From Hydra vulgaris (taxonomy: Eukaryota; Cnidaria; Hydrozoa; Anthoathecata; Hydridae): a DNA stretch of 64,000 bases. The stretch covers positions 33,105,001 through 33,169,000 of the forward strand of contig NC_088934.1 in assembly GCF_038396675.1 (NCBI RefSeq). Reading direction: 5' to 3'. This document shows positions 23,851-35,169 of this stretch, piece after piece. The notes beneath the pieces are model-generated. The model searched no databases, was not told where the DNA came from, and saw only the letters and a list, made by a program, of their open reading frames with translations. The number at the start of each line of letters is the position of its first letter. Within the stretch, counting starts at the first letter, position 1. A program made the position numbers and the translations under genes.

Positions 23851-24039
23851 TTTTTTTTAATAGTTTTTATTTTATTTTTTATGTTGGTTTTTCTAATTTT
23901 CACTAAATAAAATTAAACTTAAATATAAAATAAATAAAAAATACACGAATATAGTCAATAAACAGAGATTAACAAATTAATATTAGGTAAAATTGTACTT
24001 AATTGTAAAGCTCCATAAGATCTAACTTCCAAAAGCATT

Positions 24040-25020
24040 TTTCTTTACTTTTTTTACAACGGGATACAGGAATACCAGATAAACCTTTGTAAACAACCAT
24101 CTCACCTTCATCAAATCTATCTTCTAATTAATTAAATGATCTAGAGGAGGAGATGTGATGGAGTATTTGAAATAATCTGAAACTGTGACAGAGGGATAAT
24201 TACCTCTATAAATTTGGACTATTTCTATGTCATCAATGTTGTCTTCCAAACTAAAGCGTTTGATATATTGAGACAGCTGTCACGTTTAGAAGATAAGTTA
24301 AAAAAATGTAATATATATTTGATTTGATCAAGAATATTTCTAACATTCTGAACATTGCATGATTTACTAACAACTAAATTAAGTTTATGGCATGAACAGA
24401 GAACAAAAATTGCCTTTGAATTTAATTCTAGATGACATTTCTTTTAGTTTACCTGTCATTGCCCCAGCACCATCATATCCTTGACCTCTACATTTTTGGA
24501 TATCAAGACCAAGATCATTAATTGCAGAAATTATTTTTTGCACAATACTAAGACCAGTTGTACCAGATTTACATTCAATATATTGTAGAAAGTCTTTACA
24601 AATAACATTATCACAGTCAATGTATCTTATATCTAGAGATAGCTGTTCAGGATTGGAACAATCAGAGCCTTCATTACACAAGATAGAAAAATAACCTGAC
24701 TTTTTAATTTTCTTAATTAGAACTTCGAATGTTTTTCCACAGCATTCAATAAGTTCGTTTTGTGCGGTTTTAGATATATAGGTTGCATTTTTAGGAGCAG
24801 AATAAATATGGTGCTCAAGAAATTTATCACCTGCTTCAATACGAAAGTTTAAAAAGGTTTAAAAGATTTACAAATTTACCTATACCAATGCTGTCTTTAC
24901 ATGTTTCTCTGATCTCTAGATAATACTTACTGTCACGATGACCTTGAAAAGCAATATCGTTGCGGCCAAGAAAAGTAATTGTATTTATAATTGGAATTAA
25001 TTTATTTCGATTACTTCTGT
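24040..25020 (-). pseudogene. hAT transposase (ZMYM/DUF4371-like), internally deleted
   Basis: Read right to left: ITFLGRNDIAFQGHRDSKY (about 24990-24930), a GKFVNLL block, HHIYSAPKNATYISKTAQNEL (24820-24745) and SGYFSILCNEGSDCSNPEQL (24700-24640). Then come TGLSIVQKIISAINDLGLDI (24560-24500), KCRGQGYDGAGAMTGKLKE (24500-24440) and LNLVVSKSCNV (24385-24350). This is the hAT RNase H domain in the form associated with TTF/ZMYM-type zinc fingers. The frame then jumps to YFKYSITSPPLDHL and LEDRFDEGE (24160-24110), which belong much further on in such proteins, so the insertion-domain region with the middle of the catalytic part is deleted. No dimerisation domain remains, and several frameshifts are present. 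Confidence 0.85.
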
Positions 25021-25299
25021 AAGTAAGCTAACCAGGAATATTCAAGCAGCCATTTATGTACAAATGATCATTTCTTTTTTTTACCAGAAACAGAAGAAAC
25101 AAAAGACAAGTTAGGAACAAGTATTTTTTAACTTGATCTAATAACATTGAATCATCTTTGCCAGCAGATAGATGTCTACTGCGTAGAAACATCATTAAAA
25201 GGAAGACTTGTAGACTGATGTAATGTACAAGGAATACAATTAAGTAAGATTGGATTAGGAGTAATATTAATATTTACATTCATAATTTTAGTTTCATTA

Positions 25300-25829
25300 T
25301 CTATGCAAAACTATATGTAAGATTGAACTAATGATTTTTTTCTGAAAATAGATATTTAGGAGTTTGACAAGATAGATTAAGAACCTTAGTGGTAACAGAA
25401 GAATGCGATAGAACATTTGGCAAAACTGAACACGATCCTCTTTTTAAATCACTTTCGACAACTTTTTTTAGGCGTAAAACTTCTCTTTTTACCATAGGAA
25501 TAAATGATTTGGTGACCACATATCTTTATCCTTGGAAATAGAGCAATAATCTGTGTTACACCATAAAATACCAAGAATTTATTTATTTTATGATCACCAC
25601 GTGGGTATATACTAACTTTAAATAACTTTTTATATTTTTCAAGTCCAAATTCAGGATAAATAGACCAAATTTGTTTATTTAGCACTGTAGATAATGTAAT
25701 TAAAGAAAGAAAAAAAGCAAATTTATTGTTTCTGCAATTGTTATAAGCTTCTTTTTTTACAAGTTCAGAAGTATTTATATCATTTAATTCTGTAAAAGAA
25801 TCAGAAGACTCAAATAAAATACATGCCAT
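25300..25829 (-). pseudogene. Unidentified ORF, probably transposon-linked
   Basis: A 126-codon frame (25829-25449) begins MACILFESSDSFTELNDIN and contains AFFLSLITLSTVLNKQIWS, then IYPEFGLEKYKKLFKVSIYP. A second frame (25519-25328) overlaps and continues it (VKREVLRLKKVVESDLKRGS). I have a weak memory of the motif order (STVL..IWSIYP..G.E.Y.KLF....YPRG) in uncharacterised repeated proteins of cnidarians, but cannot name a domain. It is followed at lower coordinates by the hAT remnant in the same orientation. The protein looks real in composition, with several hydrophobic segments of ordinary length and no signal peptide. Confidence 0.35.
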
Positions 25830-27050
25830 GAAAACACTAGAGTGAAGAAAAACTTTTTGACTTCACTTGGTTTAAGATTATGGGTATCTTGAATAAAAAG
25901 TTGCTTTCTCAAACAACTCAAGAGAAGTTAATAGTCGAAGGATTTCATGTGTTTTATCTGATGAATATATCAATAAAGCAGCAGGGTTGTAAAGACAGTT
26001 ATTAAAGATATAAAGACCATTGACCTGTAAAGTCAAAACATATATAAACTAAATATAACTAAAAAAAAATATTTGACTAAAGATTAATTGTCAAGAATTA
26101 TTTTTTTATAAACAAAATAAAACATTAAAAAAACGTGTTTAAACTCCTACTTTAATAATATAGTCTTCATTTTCTTTTTGCATATGAATAAAAGCTTCCC
26201 TTTCGGAATTTATTTAAAAAAGAAGATCTTTGTTTAGGTACGTGACATTAAAGTTTTAAGTTGAATAAACACTAAAATGTTATTTATAATTGGAAAGCTC
26301 TTTAATACAGTATTTTAAAGATGAAATACTTATCAAAATATGACAATTCTACAAAAATTTATGTTGTTTTTAGTAGCAAATTTTTAATATATAGAATGGT
26401 TGAAAAAACTGTGGTCAAAAGTAAGTTTTTCTTCACCAAAATTGTTATAACTTTGTCATTTCTTATTTAAAAGCCTAAAACTTGGTATCAAAAGATAGAT
26501 GTAACAGTAAGCTACAAATATTTATTCGTGTCTACCCATCAGACGTATCTAGGGTGCTAGAGAGGGTGCCAAACCATCATCTTTACCACCCCAAAATGCA
26601 TATTTCTTCCGTAGAAGAGTGTTTATTTGTAAAATTGGTAATTTTTATATACAAAAACTTGATGTAATTTTTTTTTAGACCACCACCAAATATGATAGGT
26701 GTATTTTTATGTTAAAGTAGATAAAGAGATGGTGGTTTAACACACCCTATTATCAAAAATGTTTTATTCCTATAAATATTTGTAATTTTATTCAAAAAAG
26801 TATTCTAGTATTACAAATGAAAATCATATTCAACTAGGTTACAACATATACTAGTGGTGAATACAGTGACTAAAGAGAAGGAGTCCTCTCCCCCTCCCCC
26901 TTCCTCCTCCAACTTAATAATAAAAATATGTAAATATTAAAAAAAAAATTATAAACATAGAGAGAAATTGGGATAAAAACATTTACCTCATTACAAGATC
27001 CATCCAAGTAACCATTTTTAAAGAAAATGGGGGAAGGGTGTGTGCTTCCC
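25830..27050. other. Intergenic, no gene recognised
   Basis: The frames at 26482-26667 and 26870-27052 lack any recognised motif. A pyrimidine-rich stretch (CCTCTCCCCCTCCCCC, about 26884-26910) may belong to the 3' end of the neighbouring hAT remnant. Confidence 0.5.
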
Positions 27051-28240
27051 AAGTTTACTTACGTTTTTAAACAATGTGCTCAATATAAAAAAAAGCATCT
27101 AACGATGGAGGGGCAATCACTCCATTGTTATCAGCATGTCTAGGAACATGTTTTAGAGAAAATGATAATATTATCAATACAAGGAACAATTTCTTGATGG
27201 ATATACATTAATGCCAAACCGACAAGTCGATCTTCTGACATTGTTGTACTTGGATACTTTTTGAACCAACGCATAACAGAAAAACTCCTCTTACACTCAC
27301 ATGAAATAACAGAAAGCCCCCAGGAAATGATATTGATTTATAAGTTAAGGATATATTGTCAGAAATGTTTCCAGAGAAACTTTGCCAATATTTTTCCCAA
27401 AGAACTAGTTTCCCATTCAACCCTGATATTTGGCAAAAACCAACACAATTAGATTTTGGGTCTTTTAAGAGAAGGAATCATAATAAATAGAATAATTGCT
27501 AGCCCTTTATATGTAGCTACAGTTTCTGGTTTAAATCTTGTAAAGATAGTAAAAGCGCTTTTAAAGTATTCTGAAACAGACTCTGGTAGAACATTAGAAA
27601 AAATATTTTAAAATAGAACAGGTTCTTGGTTTCGAAACAAAAATGTCAGTTTTACTTGAAAGCAAACATGATGCTTCGTAGCAGCTATTTTGAAACTATC
27701 TACATCATTTCTGATGGAAACAAATTTATTCTTAAGGACTTTAATAAGGTACAAACCGTCTCAATAGTTTTTGATTGCAATAACCAAGTAACAGGTAAAG
27801 AAAAATCAATGACACCTGTTGTCTTAACTAAATTAAAGATGAATTTAAAAGTGCTAATGAATTTTAAAAAAATAGAAAATTTGTTTTGTGTGTCTTTGAT
27901 ATTAAATCTCTTTATTAAACATTATTTATATATTTTCCATGCTTTATGATACATAAAACATGGAAAATAGAAAATTAACGTTTACACTTTTCTTGAAAAA
28001 GTGTTTTAACTATCTATACGTTCTAGTTCTACAAACCTTAATATTTTTTTGATGTGTTTGAAGTTCTAGCTTTGATATGCTTCTAAAAACTTTTGTCTAT
28101 TTTCTGAATAATTAAAATAATAAGAAAGCTCACAAACTTTATCAAAAACCTCTGAGACTAACTGATAAACAGAAAAGTTCAGTAATTGTCAATGCGTATA
28201 AAGAGCATTTAATTTTATAAATAGAACCTCAGCAGAAAGA
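27051..28240 (-). pseudogene. hAT transposase, C-terminal half, decayed
   Basis: The C-terminal dimerisation region is clear: CECKRSFSVMRWFKKYPS then MSEDRLVGLALMYIHQE at about 27300-27190. To its right are GLNGKLVLWEKYWQSFSGN and ISLTYKSISFP (27420-27320). Further right are ALYTHCQLLNFSVYQLVSE and FDKVCELSYYFNYSENRQ (28205-28095), which belong to the insertion-domain start of ZMYM-type hATs. Stops and frameshifts separate these blocks. It cannot be the missing half of the 24-kb remnant, because on the minus strand the C-terminal half lies upstream of that N-terminal half. It is therefore a separate copy of a similar family. Confidence 0.82.
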
Positions 28241-31238
28241 TTATTTATATACCCAGAGACAGGACTGGCTTCATCCCAGTGTGATGGATGCAAGTTCTAT
28301 GATTCACATCCCTGACCCCTACAGTTTTTTATATCTAGATAAGTTTCTTACACAATTAACACAGATTAACTTATTTTATTAAAATATAATAAGATAATTA
28401 CTTTTATAAAAAAGGTCAAGTGACTTACTTCACAGCAATACAGTACTTTTTATTGTCTTTTAAGTAAGACGGAACACAAACTTCTGCATATTTATATTTT
28501 TTCTTATTGTGCTATCAACAGAACAACTTAAAAGATCTAGTAACCATTTTTTTAACAAAATAATTACTAATGAAGATCAATAAATATAAAAATAATAAAT
28601 ATAAGTATACAAATAATAAATAAAAAGATCTGTAAATATAACAAAAATATAAAGATTGGCATTTAGTATGAAGCAGGTGTTAGACGTCATATTACCAATA
28701 TTTACATTTATTTTTTACCTCGTCACTTGCAGCACTTGACGGGATTTAAATCCACCTCTGCCTCATATCATTATCTTTCCATACAATAAAACTTGGATTA
28801 ATACCGCTACACAAAGCTTCGGCATTTCCTCTTACGAAAAGATAACAATCATTTCCCTGTACAACTCTATGCTCTAACAATAGTGCATCATCTTTACTTA
28901 AACTATTAAGAGTGAATCATAAAATTGAACACACTTCAAAGGTGAAACAACATCAGGACACAATACTTAGAAGCATCCAATATGATTTTCTAACATTAAT
29001 TATTTGCGTAGAACTGTTAATTTCTGAAAAACCACCTGAACCAAAACAACTAAAAATGCGCAAAACCCTGATATTTTAAACTTTGAAACCCAGGTATTCT
29101 AGAAAACTGATATAAAGGCAAAATTTGTGCTATATCAATCAAGCTGTCATTAAGCCAGCTTGATGGGTTTCTTAAAATATCTAAGCCTTGTTCTTAAAAT
29201 ATCTAAGCCTTAAAATATCTAAGATTGTATTGACAAACTTTAAAGAGAACTTTAGAAAACTTTCATTTTCGACAGCCTCTTTTTACAATTATACTATCAT
29301 TACCAAACAGCTTTTTCAAAACTTTACCATCAGTTTAAACTCTAAAAATTTTACTTGTTGATTGTTTTGAGGGAAATAAGCAGACTTTATTGAAATAGTT
29401 AGAGTACTAAACCTATAAAGTCGTAACATAAATTGCTAACCTCTCAATATATTTACTTTAATGATCAATAATTGTAATAATATAATTTTTTTCCAAGTTT
29501 TGTTAAGCCAAGAGGTCCAATAAGGTCTAGGGTAAATTCGTGTGCCTACGGTGAAATTTTTTCAATGCACAAATTTAAGGCCCTAGACTTGTTCTAAAAT
29601 AGTGAAACTGATATGATTACATCTCTACACTAATTACATTGCATTAGTATACGTATATTGACTTAAACTATAAAAGCACTTGATGGACTTTTATTAAAAG
29701 GATTTAAAAATTAGTGGCCCTAGTTACAATAAGCTTTTTTTGAATTGTACCAAGGGTCACTTTCTGAAAATTAGGTTTTAATCCATAATATATTTACAAC
29801 AAAGATAGATACATAAACTTTATTAAAAGATAATTTTATCTTAGATTGTTTTCAATAATTTTTTTAAGTGATTTTTAATTGCAACACTTAAATACATAAC
29901 AAAATAGACAAATAGTTCTGAGTAAAATTGGCAAATAAGTCTATGCATAAAATTGTCGTTTCAAAACAACTGTGGGTTTTGAGATAGTGAGACATAGCGC
30001 AAATTTAACATCAGAAACATACAATAATATAAAATATACAATAATAATAAACTCCTAATCATAAATTATATAAAAGTTTAACTTAAATAGTGGGTTATAT
30101 ATACACATACCATAAATTTGACATTTTTCATCTTAATAATTTAATAACTTATTATTATAATAATTTATTAATTTATAATATATCGAAACATCGTTAAAGC
30201 CGTGTATGTTTTTCTATAAAGGCAATATTTTTTTTTTAACGAACTCGTACATATCAACTCATATAAGTATACTATAAATCTAAGTTTAGTCTTTTTAAAC
30301 CGAATATTTTACAATTTCTTAGAATATTATGGGTTAATCCTGGGAAACACAGGATACCCCCAAATAGAGTTACCTGGTTTTATTTTTTATATTTTTTATA
30401 ACTATTTTAATATCTTTATAAACTTTTATTCTATACTACTTATAATATACTTTTATATTATAAAACTACATAAAAAGTTATAAACTTATATAAAATGTTT
30501 TCATATGGGGGATTTAAAGAAAAAATGTTTGTGCACTATACTTTATATGTTCATGCTTCAATAATTAAAAAAAATTAATTGATCAAGCATTTTGCAGTGG
30601 AAGCTTAATAGTAACAATTTCTATCAAATATTTTTTAAATTTAATCTCATCAGCAGAAAATAAAAGTTTACATAAAGATTAAGTTAAAGATTACTAATAA
30701 AATTAATAAACTCATAATCAAATATTTTGGATCACTGTTTGGATCTGGTTTATGCATTATCAAAAATCTTCCTAGAATAACGTCTACCGCTTGTTTATCA
30801 TGCACCTGTTCTTGTGCAACATCGTCTTCTACATTCGTATCCTGATCGTCTGATTTTGTTACCTGATTTGTAACCGCAAAAAACTAGGGTAAAAAAGTTA
30901 GCACTTTAAAAGTGCATTCCAATTCAAAATTGGAATTACACAGAACAACTTTACATATAGATGATTTTCTGAATAGAAGTTTTTCAAAATTTCCTGTACC
31001 AACGTTTTTGACATTAGTATTTTTGAGATAAAAAACTGGTAACGTTGCGACATAACATATGCTTTGATTTTTACCAGCTCTGTTCCACTAATTTTCTTTC
31101 GCAAATGTAACTAAATTAAGTTAAAATGCTGAAAATATTTGGTTATTAAACCTCTTGATTATTGCAAAGATGAATACCTACTGTTAGGCAATCATACTGG
31201 CGTTTACAAAATGAGTTTAGAATGTTTATAAAACTTAC
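28241..31238. other. Mostly unassigned sequence
   Basis: Seen here: a minus frame of about 50 codons ending at 28746 (DALLLEHRVVQGNDCYLFVR), with no family recognised; an integrase-like scrap (next entry); a hairpin ATCCTG/CAGGAT near 30337-30352; and a minus frame at 31104-30898 (MRKKISGTELVKIKAYVMSQ). A parallel frame next to that last one holds an acidic DDQDTNVEDDVAQEQVHDKQ stretch near 30860-30780. These may be remnants of spliced exons; nothing more can be supported. Confidence 0.4.
29340..29580 (-). pseudogene. Retroelement integrase-core scrap
   Basis: Minus strand from about 29580: HEFTLDLIGPLGLTKLGKK, then a frameshift, then IITIIDH-like codons. D-x-I-G-P-L followed by a T-K-G-K-(Y)-I-I-x-I-I-D order is characteristic of the integrase catalytic core of Ty3/gypsy-like or other integrase-bearing elements. 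Only about 60 residues can be aligned by eye, no LTR is visible and the rest is unreadable. It could instead be a DDE integrase captured by another DNA element. Confidence 0.45.
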
Positions 31239-31343
31239 GAAAAAAGTTCTTGCAGCAGGACTTTTTTAACGAGAGACCAGCAACTCATATTTTTTAACTG
31301 TGTCATTGTCGCCATCAATAATTTCTAAAACATCGTAGTCCAT
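31239..31343 (-). pseudogene. Possible first coding exon with consensus splice donor
   Basis: An ATG at 31343 opens a 35-codon frame (MDYDVLEIIDGDNDTVKKYE ... KSPAARTFF) that ends exactly at a consensus donor, GTAAGT (31238-31233). One TAA interrupts it at codon 26. A polypyrimidine-AG (ATTTTCAG and ATTTAG) about 110-130 bp downstream precedes the frame at 31104, so a second exon is conceivable. I do not recognise the protein. Since the surroundings are repeat-derived, it may be a transposon exon. Confidence 0.35.
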
Positions 31344-32002
31344 TGATTTGTTGGCATTTTGGTAGATTGTCGCGTTAAGAGCTTTTTAACTTCCATGAAT
31401 TAAAATGGCGCACCCGACAGTCGTTTATTATTTATTTATCAGTCGTTTTGCTTTCAGTTGTTGAAAGAAAGCAAATCTAGAAAACACATTTAAGTCTAAT
31501 TTAATTATTTAGCCAATAAAAAATAAGTTTTTTATTTCGTTTTAGTTATGCCAATTTAAACCGCGTAACTCGTAAGTTGTTATGTAAGTCCTCTGACCAA
31601 TGACTGTATTACTATATTATAATATAATCAATGTTTATTAACTTTTAACGTTTGATCAACGTTTAAAATTAAACGTTGATCAAACCTTTAGAATAACGAC
31701 TTATTTTAGTCAATGTTGTACGCGTTTGATCGAAGTTTGATAAACGTATATATTAAAAGATTTAAAGCGTAGATTTTAAATCTATAAATGTTTATGTTTA
31801 ATTAAGTTCGATTAAAGGTTTACAATATTGACAAATGTAAGTCGGTTAGATCAACGTTTAGTAAACGTATATTAAAAAATGTTTGAAATATGCATTTTGA
31901 ATCAAGCGTCGATTTTTAGTCAATAATAGGTCGCTAAACATTTTATCCATTTTTTAACCGATTTCGACTAAATATTGACCAATTCTGAACCAATCTGTGT
32001 TG
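31344..32002. other. Intergenic, AACGTT-rich with a perfect inverted repeat
   Basis: A 16-bp perfect inverted repeat (31650-31665 with 31670-31685, GTTTGATCAACGTTTA) with a 4-base spacer lies in a stretch where AAACGT and GTTTGATC variants recur up to 31870. This resembles the subterminal region of a TIR or fold-back element whose borders I cannot place. Confidence 0.55.
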
Positions 32003-32844
32003 CATACATACATACATACATACATACATACATACATACATACATACATACATACATACATACATACATACATACATACATACATACATACATACATACA
32101 TACATACATACATACATACATACATACATACATACATACATACATTCATACATACATACATACATACATACATACATACATACATACATACATACATACA
32201 TACATACATACATACATACATACATACATACATACATACATACATACATACATACATACATACATACATACATACATACATACATACATACATACATACA
32301 TACATACATACATACATACATACATACATACATACATACATACATACATACATACATACATACATACATACATACATACATACATACATACATACATACA
32401 TACATACATACATACATACATACATACATACATACATACATACATACATACATACATACATACATACATACATACATACATACATACATACATACATACA
32501 TACATACATACATACATACATACATACATACATACATACATACATACATACATACATACATACATACATACATACATACATACATACATACATACATACA
32601 TACATACATACATTCATACATACATACATACATACATACATGCATGCATACATACATACATACATACATACATACATACATACATACATACATACATACA
32701 TACATACATACATACATACATACATACATACATACATACATACATACATACATACATACATACATACATACATACATACATACATACATACATACATACA
32801 TACATACATACATACATACATACATACATACATACATACATACA

Positions 32845-32878
<34 letters not shown>

Positions 32879-33191
32879 CATACATACACACATACATACA
32901 TACATACATACATACATACATACATACATACATACATACATACATACATACATACATACATACATACATACATACATACATACATACATACATACATACA
33001 TACATACATACATACATACATACATACATACATACATACATACATACATACATACATACATACATACATACATACATACATACATACATACATACATACA
33101 TACATACATACATACATACATACATACATACATACATACATACATACATACATACATACATACATACATACATACATACATACATACATAC
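32003..33191. repeat. (TACA)n tetranucleotide array, about 1.19 kb
   Basis: Almost uninterrupted CATA/TACA units. Rare variants are TTCA at about 32145 and 32613, a GCATGC at 32641-32646, ATATATAC at about 32872 and ACACAC at about 32887. The array gives long CMYVCMYV and HTYIHTYI frames on both strands because a tetranucleotide repeat without stops stays open; these are not genes. A second array of the same motif is at 62928-63372. Confidence 0.98.
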
Positions 33192-34489
33192 AAATATACA
33201 TACAGATCTGTGGTTAGACACCTACTCAAGGCAATTTTTCAATATGAAGCAACAAAAACTTCCAAGTTAAATGCTACTGCGATGCTTTGTGATGCGACCA
33301 TTAGGTCTTTTTGGAGCCCCAAGATAACTAAAGAAAAAATGTGTATATATATTTTTGAATTGCGTTGATACGTTTTGATCTAGTTTAGTTTACAACTAGT
33401 TAGTTAAGTTTTTAAGAAAAACATTTTGGATTTGGATTTGTTTGATCCAAGGCTCCAGAAACAGTATTTTGAAAAAAAACATCATTTGATACCAAAATGA
33501 GGTAAAAATCATAAAGTTTGTCGCATGACTGAAAAAAAAAATTTTGTTGTATAAATATGATCTCTATCCAACTCATTAGCCACTCCGCGTAAAAATTGGT
33601 TGTCAAAAATAAATTATGGGATTGGCTAATAACCATGAGTGTGTTTTTGAAAGTGACAACTTTTCTTGAATGTAAATTCTAGTACCTTTGCATAATTTGC
33701 ATGTTTAGTTGCTGCAAAAAGATTCAGTATTTTTTGTAAAGAGTGAATAGGCATTAACTAGTTAGAAGTTTTTTCTGTTAGAATACATTATTTAACTAAA
33801 CTAATATGTTCAACATACTGATTCTATAACTTAAATGTTCGTGATTTTTCTTTTTTATTTCTATACATTCATTGATTGCATTTTCCAGATGTTTTTAGTT
33901 TTCACTTCAAAGGAACTAAATAAGCTCGTTGTTATCAAAAGAATTACTCATAGCATGAAGGTGAATGTTTTCAAATTCAGAAAAGTTTCATTAATAAGAA
34001 AATCTATTAGCAAATGAAATCCATTGAGTCTGCAAACTATATTTAAATCTTGATTTATGATGATACCAGTTACCTTAAAACATAATGAATAATCAAAAGT
34101 TATAGACGATAAATGAACTCCGTTTTTCCTTTCCTTTCACAAACCATTATAACTTGATCCATTAAAAGAAATTATGTTAATGCCAACCTTTTTTTTTTTT
34201 TTTTTAGTTAGTTTATTTTGCCGTTAAAAATGTTTACGATGTAAAACAATATATAAAAGTACAATTGGCTTGAGCAAGAAGAAGGCATAAATTAGCCCTT
34301 CTCACCGAGCCCCAATAGTAACGCTTATAAATATTCTTAATATATTAGCAACAGCATTTTAAAAAAGACAATTTTAAGGTGTTAAGAAACAAAAAACGTA
34401 ATAAAATAAAATGATCAACTTTCTGTTGCAATATCATAAAATATATTTAAAAAAATTGTTGGTAACTTCAAAAGTAAATATTTTTAATG
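33192..34489. other. Intergenic, no gene recognised
   Basis: Short frames at 33412-33636 and 33835-34017 show no motif. A T run of 22 is at about 34191-34206. No other structure stands out. Confidence 0.55.
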
Positions 34490-34960
34490 AAAGTCTGATA
34501 AAGACATTGAAGTTCTTAATATTGACTTTGCTCTTTTTGTTAAATGATCTAGATATTTAAATTTATGGTGTTAATTTAGTTTAGCAACTTCTAAAAGTGA
34601 CAGAGAAAATCTACGATATTAAAATTCGTCTTAAGAACGTCGTAATTTAGATTTGAATGGCGGAAATGTTTTTTTTTTAATATTAACGATATGCTGAAAG
34701 TTTTTCCACAAAACTGGTCTCCTGTACTAAATAGAATACAAACATAACTTTATATTATATTTTTGAGTTACAAAATTTTGAATTACAAAATTATTTTTCT
34801 GAGAACTCTGTGGGATATGGCTTACTTCTCTATAATAAAGAAAATTGTTGGAGACGATGCTTCTATCTTTATTATAATGAAGTAAGCCATAGCGAAGTCC
34901 ATGCTTTATTTTATACATGAACTTTATGACAAGGAATATATTGGAACACATTTAATGCTA
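34490..34960 (-). pseudogene. LINE reverse transcriptase C-terminal fragment
   Basis: Minus strand from about 34955: FMYKIKHGLRYGLLHYNKD, SNNFLYYREVSHIPQSS and FVIQNFVTQKYNIKL, then frame-shifted QYRRPVLWKNFQ. The order is that of the region after the RT in L2-type LINEs (F..K.KHGL..P..., R......, N..WN.LP). The upstream RT is missing, so this is a 5'-truncated 3' piece. It is followed directly by a SINE copy at 34976. Confidence 0.7.
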
Positions 34961-34975
34961 GTAGTTTTTTTTTTT

Positions 34976-35165
34976 TCGGTGTCTCAAGGAAGTCCTTACG
35001 TTCTTATCACAGAGCGCCGTGGAAGAGCATTTAATAGAAAGTGCACGCCTTTTTCCCAACCGATGTTGTAAAACTTGCCCAGGGGTGGGGTTTTAACAAT
35101 GGTTTTGACATTTCTGAGGCAAGTGCGCTACCACTGCGCTACGTCTGCTATAAGTTGCGCCACGG
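34976..35165 (-). repeat. tRNA-derived SINE, nearly complete
   Basis: Read on the minus strand, the head (from about 35165) contains GACGTAGCGCAGTGGTAGCGC with an A box TAGCGCAGTGG, then a degenerate B box GTTAAAACCCC about 50 bases on. The body then runs GGGAAAAAGGCGTGCACTTTC ... CTTCCACGGCGCTCTGTGAT and ends near a GACACCGAAAAAAA tail. The body matches the copy at 18427-18600; the head type matches 19192-19290. It is wedged between two LINE remnants. Confidence 0.72.
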
Positions 35166-35169
35166 CTGC

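Larger units (their letters stand above)
21101..24039. other. Intergenic block with repeats, no gene recognised
   Basis: Contents seen: a 29-bp direct repeat (22016-22044 and 22072-22100, ATCAGACYATTAGGTAAAAA form); a perfect 22-bp palindrome CTTGAATTTCATGAAATTCAAG near 22124; the AACGTC-rich stretch at 22810-23100; the fold-back at 23345-23424; and the 75-bp tandem repeat at 23641-23850. CAGGGGCGGATACAGG at 23295 looks like an isolated hAT-type terminus. No frame carries a recognisable domain. Confidence 0.5.

Noticed and set aside
24040-28240. One hAT element split by an insertion
   Set aside because: On the minus strand the C-terminal half lies upstream of the N-terminal half, so they must be two copies.
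28690-28860. tRNA-like or SINE head on the minus strand
   Set aside because: A GGATTTAAATCC string resembles a B box, but no A box at the right distance and no cloverleaf.
31943-33368. Very long open frames (up to 431 codons) of CMYV or HTYI repeats
   Set aside because: They are translations of the (TACA)n array, which contains no stop codons in most frames; no start context, no unique sequence.
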